Origin: CAZJBP01 sp964544115
Lineage (GTDB): Bacteria; Verrucomicrobiota; Kiritimatiellia; UBA8416; JADHWI01
NCBI GenBank assembly: GCA_964544115.1
Contig: CAZJBP010000073.1
Span: 1 to 18,169, forward strand
Length of the DNA stretch: 18,169 bases
Direction: 5' to 3'
Positions 1 to 6,900 of this stretch are shown here, piece after piece. The position numbers and the translations under genes were made by a program. The notes under the pieces were generated by a model. It was given only the letters and a program-made list of their open reading frames with translations, searched no databases and was not told where the DNA came from. Positions within the stretch are counted from its first letter, which is position 1, and each line of letters begins with the position of its first letter.

Positions 1-219
1 GATCATGTTGAACAGCGTGCTCTTCCCCGACCCCGACGGCCCCATGATCGAGAGGTATTCCTTCGCGAAAACCTCCAGCGATGCGCCGCGCAGGGCATGC
101 GTCTCCACGCCGCCTGCGCGGTAGACCTTCGTCACATCGACGGCGCGAACGATGGCCCGCCTGCCTTCGGCGGCGCCTCCGCCCACCATCGCGTCGAATC
201 TGGCCTTATCGATCGGCAT
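1..219 (-). CDS. ABC transporter ATP-binding protein, LolD/MacB type (partial, N-terminal 73 residues)
   Basis: This is the N-terminal part of a cytoplasmic ATPase subunit; the rest lies beyond the left edge. The reading frame starts MPIDKARF and reaches a complete Walker A motif, GPSGSGKST, at residues 60-68, followed by LFNMI, as in the LolD/MacB/FtsE group of ATPases that pair with FtsX-type permeases. The ordering VDVTKVYRAGGVETHALRGASLEV before Walker A is also typical of this group, in which an A-loop Tyr contacts the adenine. The ATG lies in a TGATG overlap with the stop of the upstream permease, and GAGGAG sits 9 bases before it inside the permease gene, so the two are almost certainly co-translated. 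About 20 N-terminal residues precede the usual start of the fold. It probably energises the adjacent permease and possibly also the giant permease further upstream, which has no ATPase of its own. Confidence 0.93.
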   Translation of the reverse strand, partial: MPIDKARFDAMVGGGAAEGRRAIVRAVDVTKVYRAGGVETHALRGASLEVFAKEYLSIMGPSGSGKSTLFNMI

Positions 220-1367
220 CAGATCGTACTCCTCAGGGCGTTGGCCGGGAGCATCCGGGCAGCCACGCGGGCCGGATAGATCGCGGCGATCACAGACAGC
301 CCCACGCCAGCGGCCACGCACCCGATCAGGGCAGCCAGCGCGGGCAGCGGGGAGAGCGCCGACAGGACCAACCCCGCCCCGTAGAGGCCCATGTAGGCCC
401 CGACCGAGACCAGAAACCCCAGGACCGCACCCACCGCCGAGCCGGCAAACCCGATCAGCGCCGCCTCGAGCATGAAGATGCGACGGATGAACGCCGACAG
501 CGCGCCCAGGCACTTCATCGTGCCGATCTCCCGGAAGCGCTCCGTGACCGACATGAGCATGGCGTTGCTGATGCCGATGACCGTCACCCAGAGCGCGATC
601 ACGGTGATCCACACGGTTCGAACGCGCTCGCGCTGCCGGTCCTTCTCGGCCTCGCGCTGCTCTTCGGGGAGGAGCTGGCGTTCGAGCGAGACCGTTCGCA
701 CCCCCTCCGTGGACGGGATCCCTTGGGAGCGCCGAGTCACGGCCACGACGCTCTGGCGCGCCCGGTCCATCCCGCCGTCCCAATCGCCGCGCTCCAGCAG
801 GCCCTCCCCCATCACCAGCACAGCGACCACGCCCGCGGTCAGCTCTGAGGGCGGCACCGGGCGGAGCCGGAGCCCCGCCGCCGGCGACACCCCCTCCGAC
901 ACAAGGCGCGCGCCGTCCACTACCTTTAGGTGGGTAACCCCGTCCCGGGCCGGCCGGTCACCGTCCGCCACGTTGAGGTGGGCAACCCCGTCCCGGGCCA
1001 GCCGGTCGAGGAAGCGCTTTTCCAGATCGCTCAGCGGTCCCGCCGCTACGACGGCCACGTCGCGTCCGCGCAGGACGCCGCACTCGGCGGCCAGCAGGCT
1101 GGCCATGCGCGACAGATCGGCCCGCACGGCGGCCTCCGCGCTCACGCCGCGCCGCAACTGCTGCCCCGTCAGGATCGTCATCAGGAACGCGATCCCCAGC
1201 GCCACGCCCGCCAGCGTGACGGCCGAGCGCCCGAGGCGAATCCGAATCCCCTGCAGCACCACCTCCAGGGCGACGGAGAGCGGCAGGCAGGCTTGCCTGC
1301 CGATTGAAGAGGGTTGATTGTCTATTGAAAATGGGGCGCCAGGCACAGAGTTCACACCTTCTTGCAC
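219..1367 (-). CDS. ABC transporter permease, FtsX/MacB-like
   Basis: Inner-membrane permease subunit with the four-helix FtsX layout. Predicted membrane segments are at about residues 49-68, 250-272, 300-325 and 343-366, with one periplasmic domain of about 180 residues between the first two. The cytoplasmic coupling region SVTERFREIGTMKCLGA (about 273-289) is the family signature. The start is uncertain. The longest frame opens with GTG at 1367, but its first ~29 residues are encoded by a palindrome and AT-rich repeat DNA and overlap the four-helix-bundle gene by 16 bases. The family-like sequence begins at about residue 30 (LPLSVALEVVLQGIRIRLGR), with no ATG nearby; GTG codons at residues 8 or 36 are alternatives. 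The periplasmic domain holds a 16-residue tandem duplication (ARDGVAHLNVADGDRP followed by ARDGVTHLKVVDGARL). The stop overlaps the ATPase start. Cargo cannot be told from sequence. Confidence 0.88.
   Translation of the reverse strand: MQEGVNSVPGAPFSIDNQPSSIGRQACLPLSVALEVVLQGIRIRLGRSAVTLAGVALGIAFLMTILTGQQLRRGVSAEAAVRADLSRMASLLAAECGVLRGRDVAVVAAGPLSDLEKRFLDRLARDGVAHLNVADGDRPARDGVTHLKVVDGARLVSEGVSPAAGLRLRPVPPSELTAGVVAVLVMGEGLLERGDWDGGMDRARQSVVAVTRRSQGIPSTEGVRTVSLERQLLPEEQREAEKDRQRERVRTVWITVIALWVTVIGISNAMLMSVTERFREIGTMKCLGALSAFIRRIFMLEAALIGFAGSAVGAVLGFLVSVGAYMGLYGAGLVLSALSPLPALAALIGCVAAGVGLSVIAAIYPARVAARMLPANALRSTI
912..1006. repeat. 48-bp in-frame tandem duplication inside the permease gene
   Basis: Two copies with a 48-base period; the AGGTGGG core is at 928-934 and again at 976-982, followed by the shared CAACCCCGTCCCGGGCC-like stretch (one T/C difference at its start). 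The copies differ at several bases, so the duplication is not recent. The length keeps the frame and adds 16 residues to the periplasmic domain. Confidence 0.85.
1281..1302. repeat. GC-rich perfect inverted repeat at the permease 5' end (REP-like)
   Basis: Arms CGGCAGGCA (1281-1289) and TGCCTGCCG (1294-1302) are perfectly complementary around a 4-base loop GGCT. Because it is a palindrome it reads GRQACLP on both strands. It lies exactly where the family-like part of the permease begins and next to the AT-rich repeat segment, so it looks like a dispersed palindromic element rather than conserved coding sequence. Whether it recurs in the genome cannot be seen here. Confidence 0.7.
1306..1335. 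repeat. AT-rich repeat segment downstream of the four-helix-bundle gene
   Basis: Holds GATTGTCTATTGAAAATGG, which shares ATTGTC and the exact 9-mer ATTGAAAAT with the repeat block on the other side of the gene (ATTGAAAAT at 1747-1755). The segment is much richer in A and T than its surroundings. Together with the block at 1733-1823 it brackets the four-helix-bundle gene. Confidence 0.6.
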
Positions 1368-1708
1368 ATGCTGGTCTTGCGCGATGCCGCAAAGATCCGG
1401 GTCAATTCCAGGGCTTCGGCGTGCAACGATCGCACAAGCTCTGCCGCTACGAGTTTCTCGTCCATCAGAAATTCCAACCAGAACGCCGACTCATCAGCCT
1501 CCTCCAGAGTAATGCTGAGCTTCGAGGCGAACACCGCCTTTGTCTGCGCCAGGCAGGTCGCCCTGTAGTTGGCCGCCACGGACGTCGACGACCTCATTAG
1601 CTGGCCGCGGATCAAACGCCCCAAGTCCGTGTTTGGCAACGCAGAGGCTAACCGGACGCACCGGTGCGCAAACTCCTTCGTCCGATTCCTCAGCTCCTCA
1701 CTGTTCAT
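1352..1708 (-). CDS. four-helix-bundle protein, S23/23S rRNA intervening-sequence family
   Basis: A 118-residue, all-helical protein of the small family found inside 23S rRNA intervening sequences in some bacteria and as stand-alone genes in many others; the fold is shared with the Avd accessory protein of diversity-generating retroelements. Family marks are LIRGQLMRSSTSVAANYR (about 32-49) and KLSITLEEADESAFWLEFL (about 63-81), close to the usual RSATSxGANxxE and KLxxALKEADExxYWLxLL patterns. Its molecular role is unknown; a basic surface binding nucleic acid is suspected for relatives. The ATG at 1708 is chosen because AGGGG lies 6-7 bases upstream and because the longer frame to 1768 would translate repeat DNA. 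By hand count two 60-base lines are 60% and 53% GC, lower than the flanking genes. It sits between two genes of what otherwise looks like one transport operon and overlaps the longest form of the permease frame, which suggests insertion. Confidence 0.88.
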   Translation of the reverse strand: MNSEELRNRTKEFAHRCVRLASALPNTDLGRLIRGQLMRSSTSVAANYRATCLAQTKAVFASKLSITLEEADESAFWLEFLMDEKLVAAELVRSLHAEALELTRIFAASRKTSMCKKV

Positions 1709-1732
1709 TGACAGCCCCTTTTCTCGTCTTCC

Positions 1733-1823
1733 ATTGTCAATCGACAATTGAAAATCGACAATCGTCAATGCGGCTCACGCCCCTCTTCATCATTCGACAA
1801 TCGCACATCGACAATCGACAATC
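1733..1823. repeat. short AT-rich repeat block, TCGACAAT units
   Basis: The 8-mer TCGACAAT occurs at 1741, 1755, 1794, 1808 and 1815, with near copies between. ATTGTC (1733-1738) and GACAAT (1743-1748) form an inverted repeat around AATC. The spacing is irregular and there are no long unique spacers, so this is not a CRISPR array. It fills most of the 123 bases between the OPT-like gene and the four-helix-bundle gene. On the minus strand it lies in the untranslated leader of the four-helix-bundle gene. Confidence 0.8.
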
Positions 1824-1831
1824 CTCATTCC

Positions 1832-3991
1832 CTAAAATGGTGCGGCTGAAACGGCCGACTGGATCAGGCGCAGGGCGATGGTCGCCATGGCCGTGAGGCC
1901 CACGCCGGTGAAATAGCCGGCCAGCACGGTGGGCGCGATCTGCAGGAACCGCTTTTCGCCAAACCGCTTCTTGAAATAGAAGCGCCCCAGCAGGGCGCCG
2001 ACGATCTCCAGGACCATGTAATGCGGCAGCTGCCCCAGGCCCCGCACGATCCCGTACACGAACATCACCGGCAGCCCCAGGACGCTGAGGGCGGCGAAGA
2101 GCCCCACGGTCACGGCCGCCGCGGCCGCGATGACCTTGGGATGAATAGCCTCCATGAACTGGCTCTGGCGGATGTTGCTCTCCTTCTGCGCCGGGTCGGC
2201 CACGAACGTGGATGAAAAGAGCAGCGCGTCGCTCTTCGCGCGCAGCTCCCAGTTGATCTGCGCGGACGGGAACGCGTCCGACGGCACCGGCGCGGAATGC
2301 CAGATGAAGGCCCAGAACACCCAGGACAGGACGAACATCACCGGCAGCACGACCAGGTCGGCCTTCATCAGCGAGCGGAAGCTGACGCCGGTCAGTTCGT
2401 TCACGCGAAACCCCTGGGCCTGCGCGCCGTAGTTCGCGATGGGAATCGGCGCCAGCCAGACGTCGACGCCCTTGGCGCCGGAGAGCATGAAGGCAGATTC
2501 CTTCATAAACGGCACATCCACGCTCTGGCCCGAGATCCCGATGAGGCGGGCGTTGATGTAGGAAATCAGCGGGTTGTAGAGGAACGTAAAGACAATCAGG
2601 AAAGACAGGATGCCGGCGCGGCTGGTGCCCGTGTCCTTAAGAAAGTGGTCGCACAGGACGATGAGCGTCACGGAGGTGAAGATGTAGCCCGCCAGCGCGA
2701 TCCACATCGGATAGTCGCCGCGGCCGATGTTGGGCGTCTCCCAGAGGCTGGCCCGCCGCGGCTCCTTCGCATCCTGGAGCGCCCGCCGGGCGCGCACCTC
2801 GACCCACCGTCGGCGCACGTCGCGAACCGTCTGGTAGATGGACACCAGCGCGATGCCCAGCGCCGCGCCGATCCCGAAGCTCATCCAGAAATCCACGCTG
2901 TTCGAGAACGTCGTGTTGATGGTGTCCATGCCCGGCTGCCACCGCGCCAGAATGCCGGCGTGGCGGAGGATCGGGTTGAGCACCACGGTGCCGACGATTG
3001 CGGCGCAGGTGCCCACCACCGCCCAGAACGGCACAACCATGCCGATCAGGACGATGCCCAGGTCGAGAGTCATCCCCGTCGGCACGGCGGGCAGGAGCCC
3101 CTCCGTCAGCGTCGTGGTGTCGAGAAACGGCTGGGGCAGGATGAAGAACGGCTTGTCGAGGATCAGGCCCGTGAGGGCCGGAACGCCCACCTGGATGAGG
3201 CCGAAGGCAACGCCCAGCGACAGGCCCAGCGCAAACAGCCGCCAGCGCTGACTGCCCTTGCGCTCGCCCGGCCGGGCCTGCGGGAAGGCCGCCCGGCCCG
3301 CCTCCGCATCGGACGGTGCATCGCCGCCTCCCTGCGCCGGAACCCCCTCGGCCTCGGCGAGGGCCATGGCGCCCTGCGCCTGGACGGGAGCCATGGGGAA
3401 CGGCAGCTTCTCGATGTCCGAGCAGAGCCGGAAGAAGAAGTACCCCAGTGTGTAGCGCTTGATCAGCCCGATGACCATCAGGAACGCCAGCAAGGCGATG
3501 GGCACGAACCAGGCCGAGTCGAACAGGTTGCGCTCCAGGAGGGCCGGGCTGTCCGGCCGCGGGACGTACCAGGCCGGGAACACATCGCGCATGCCGGCGT
3601 CACGAATCGCCTCGCTGGACACGAGGAAGGCGCGGTAGACAAAGTCGCCGAAGAGGAACTGCCCGCCCATGATCCCGCCGGCGGCGTGCAACAACACGAC
3701 CAGTTCCTGCTTGGACAGGGCCTTCAGCGCGCGCCGGGCGACCTCGTTGAAGAGGATGAGCGTCACCCAGGTGGCCGCCGAGCCCATGCCGCCGCCGGTC
3801 ATCAGGCTCAGGTAGATCGAGCCGGGCATCATGATCAGCCCGCAGAACAGGATGCCGGCCACGGTGGACCAGCCGAAGCCGTCCTTGAACTCGGTCGGGG
3901 TGTCGAGCAGCCCGCGGTAGCGCTCCAGCTCGGCATCCGGGTTGCGGGCGCGGGCGGCCCGTCCGGCGCGCAGCCATGAGTGCAGGTTCAT
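1832..3991 (-). CDS. OPT-superfamily-like multi-pass membrane transporter
   Basis: A 719-residue inner-membrane protein with roughly 12 or more hydrophobic segments (for example near 45-63, 160-178, 253-275, 310-338, 370-387, 430-447, 460-477, 545-564, 620-645 and 685-708). The sequence NPLISYINARLIGISGQSV (about 473-491) and the glycine-rich last helix AGYFTGVGLTAMATIAL resemble the oligopeptide transporter (OPT) superfamily, whose members carry peptides or metal chelates. An Ala/Gly/Pro-rich loop at about 203-248 interrupts the membrane domain and looks like a disordered cytoplasmic linker. ATG at 3991 is chosen because it overlaps the preceding stop as ATGA and has GGGAGG 7 bases upstream; the open frame extends 47 codons further but only into the preceding gene. 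A substrate cannot be assigned. The family call is by resemblance; it could instead be labelled a DUF6785-related protein. Confidence 0.75.
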   Translation of the reverse strand: MNLHSWLRAGRAARARNPDAELERYRGLLDTPTEFKDGFGWSTVAGILFCGLIMMPGSIYLSLMTGGGMGSAATWVTLILFNEVARRALKALSKQELVVLLHAAGGIMGGQFLFGDFVYRAFLVSSEAIRDAGMRDVFPAWYVPRPDSPALLERNLFDSAWFVPIALLAFLMVIGLIKRYTLGYFFFRLCSDIEKLPFPMAPVQAQGAMALAEAEGVPAQGGGDAPSDAEAGRAAFPQARPGERKGSQRWRLFALGLSLGVAFGLIQVGVPALTGLILDKPFFILPQPFLDTTTLTEGLLPAVPTGMTLDLGIVLIGMVVPFWAVVGTCAAIVGTVVLNPILRHAGILARWQPGMDTINTTFSNSVDFWMSFGIGAALGIALVSIYQTVRDVRRRWVEVRARRALQDAKEPRRASLWETPNIGRGDYPMWIALAGYIFTSVTLIVLCDHFLKDTGTSRAGILSFLIVFTFLYNPLISYINARLIGISGQSVDVPFMKESAFMLSGAKGVDVWLAPIPIANYGAQAQGFRVNELTGVSFRSLMKADLVVLPVMFVLSWVFWAFIWHSAPVPSDAFPSAQINWELRAKSDALLFSSTFVADPAQKESNIRQSQFMEAIHPKVIAAAAAVTVGLFAALSVLGLPVMFVYGIVRGLGQLPHYMVLEIVGALLGRFYFKKRFGEKRFLQIAPTVLAGYFTGVGLTAMATIALRLIQSAVSAAPF

Positions 3992-6900
3992 GCCAGGCCC
4001 TCCCGCAGCGGCTCTTCCAGCATCGCCCTGGCCTCGACCAGCAGCTCGGCCCGCTGTGCGGGGCTCACCGCACGCCAGTGCAGAAAGTGACGCCGCACTT
4101 CGCGCACGAAGCTCCGGTTCAGCCGCACCCATGACTCCCGCGAGCCGGACAGCCGGTCCAGCGCAACCGTGGCGATGAACTCGCCGGTTTCCGGATCGCG
4201 CGGCAGCGTCAGCGTCAGGTCCTGGGACACGCCGAGGTCGAAGGGCTTGAGCCAGACCCGCGTGATCATCGTCGGCGCGTAGGCGGCGTTCAGCGGATCG
4301 TCGGCCACCCCGCAGGCGGGCATCCCCGCGTGGAAGGTTCCCGCGCCGCCCTCGCCATGGTCCTCCAGGTAGCGGTGGAAGAAGGCGAGCACCGCGATCC
4401 GGTCGTCGGCATGGAAGGTGAAGGGCAGCGCGAAGGCCATGCGATCGCCTTCGGGCTCGGGGAGACGCCAGCCGGACTCCTCGGCCGTTTCGGCCATGCG
4501 CATGGCCGAGCGCGCCGGGAACACAGTCGAAAGGAACGCGGCGGCCATGATCGCCAGCGAAGCGTACACCGTCGTGAGCGACGTGTACGTCATGTTCAGC
4601 CCGCCGGTCATGCCGAGCAGCGTCAGCAGGCGACCCACGCCCTGGCTCAGGATGTAGCCCAGCACTGAGCCGACGACCGAATACACGAACGCCTCGCTGA
4701 GAAACATGCTGAAGATGTAGCGCGGGGCGATGCCCACGGCGTTGTAGACGAAGATTTCGTCGCGCCGCTCATACACCGAGCCGCGCATCGTGTTCAGCAC
4801 CGTCATGGCCGCGATGGCCAGCGGGATCAGCAGCTCGATCAGGCCGGCGACGGTGCGTCGATGCGCGCGCTGGCCGACGTAGGCGAGGCCGTCCAGCCCG
4901 GCGTAGGTGACCTGGCCCGTCTGCTCGAGCACCTTGTCGATCTCCGCCCGCGCCTCGGCGTAGCCCGCGCCGGGCATGCTCACCGCCACCGAGGTCAGCC
5001 GCACCTGCCCGCCGCCAAGGTCCATGGCGTCGCTCGCCCCCTCCAGCGCCAGCACCATCCCCCCGGCGGGCAGACGCGGATCGTCGTCCGCAGCCAGGAC
5101 GCCGCCCGCCTCGACCCGGAAGGAGGTCATCGCCTCCAGGTCAAACGGCAGCAGGTTGCGTCCGTCCAGGTCCCGCAAGCTGGCGAGCGACTCCGAGTCG
5201 AAGATCCCCTGCACGCGGACGCTCCGGCCGCCGAGCGTGATGACCACGGGCCCGGCGTTCACGGCCTCGACGGGGATCTTCAGCGCACGCGCCAGGGCGT
5301 CGGGCAGGAGCACGGGGGATGGCGCAGCCGCGTCCGTCGCCGCGCCCGACGCAAACCATCCGTTCGTCGTCAGCAGAACGATCCGGCCCGCGAGCGGCTC
5401 GTCCGCCCCGAAGGTCAGGACGCTGGCCACGGGCGCCCGGACGGCGTCGCCCGCCGTCGGCTGGTTCACCGCATCGATCTCCGGGTTCTTCCTGAGCTGG
5501 TCCCAGGTCGGCGCGCCCACCACCAGCGTGCGGGGAGAGAGGACGTGGCGATCGGCATACCGGGCGCGCAGCGCCCGCAGTTCGGCGGGCGACATCGGAG
5601 CCAGGTTCTCGCGCCGGACCAGGAAGCCCTGGTAGGGCGCCTTGCCGATGGCCGTAAAGGTGCTGACGCGCGTGCTGCTCGCCGACGTGAAGGCGATCAT
5701 CGCGAACGTCAGCAGCACAAGCGTGGCGCAGGTCAGGCCCGTGCGTACCCTCCGGCGGTGCATGTTGTTCAGCCCGAGCGAAAACGCCGTGGCCATGGCG
5801 CCCAGCGTGTTGACCTCGGCCGCCGTCACCCGGCCGCGCTTGCGCTTCAGCTCCTCAAAGTTCTCGCGGAAGCGACCCGCGGACAGCAGCGTCACGCCGC
5901 TCGAGATCAGCAGGATGACGAAGCCGAGCAGGATCATCAGCGAGGACTGGATCATGCGGAACGCCGGATGCAGAAGGCGCAGGAGCAGAAACGCCGCCAG
6001 GAAGACGAGCGCCTGCGCCGTCAGCTGCTTGCGGATATCCGCGAAGCCGAAGACCAGCTTCTCGAAGAAGATGACGAACGGCACAAGCAGGCCCAGGTAC
6101 CACAGGACGCCCACGACGGCCTCGCCGATGGAGCGGCGCAGCTCGGGGTGATTCAGGATGGCATAGCAGGCGGCCTCTCGGTGCAGCAGCTCGCGTGCGG
6201 CCCGCGGGAGGCCGGGCTTGCCCGCCTCGGCCAGCAGCGCCTCGCTGCGCTGATGAAACTCGCGGGTCCGCTCGTCGGCCATCGCGTAACGCTCCTGCAG
6301 CGCCAGCCGCCGGCCGTTGACCGAGACCATGGACCGGGCGATATCACCGGCGGCGTCCCGCAACACCGGGCGATCGCCGCACAGGTAGCCCCGGCCATCG
6401 ATCTCCCGCGCCGGATCCGGGCGAGAGGACGAATCCAGATTCAGCGAAAAGGCGCGCACGGTTTGCACAAGAGGGTTGTCCGACGCGCCAGAACGGAAGG
6501 TGACGTAGACGCGGCTGTCCGGCTCGAGGAACGCCTGAACCGCCTCCTGACCGGCGGCAAACACGTTCGACCGCCGGACCGCATCCAGCCCGTCGCGCCG
6601 CAGGAACGCCACGCTCGAGAACGTCCGCAGAGTCTGCGGATTGACCCTGTCCAGCACCGTCAGCGGCTCCGCGCGAAATGTGACCATGTTGACCCGTGCC
6701 CGCGCCGCCAGCCAGCCGACCCGCATGGACTTGTAGACGGCCTGACCCAGCGGGCCCTCGTCCTTGACGTAGGCGACGGTCCCGTCCTGTCCGAAGCCGA
6801 AGGCCTCAGGGCTGTAGCCCGAAACGCCGGCGAGCGCGGCGCTCGTCAGCGGCAGCGCATAGCGCCCGCTGGCGTCCGCGAAGTAGAACGGCTGCTCGTA

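Noticed and set aside
1733..1823. CRISPR array
   Set aside because: The units are only 8 bases with irregular spacing, no 25-40 base spacers, and no cas genes nearby.
1281..1831. Diversity-generating retroelement, because the four-helix-bundle protein resembles Avd
   Set aside because: No reverse transcriptase, template repeat or variable repeat is visible in the window.
2297..3979. A 560-codon plus-strand open frame opposite the OPT-like gene
   Set aside because: The Asp/Arg/His/Gln-rich product has no recognisable fold; the opposite strand encodes a convincing multi-pass transporter.
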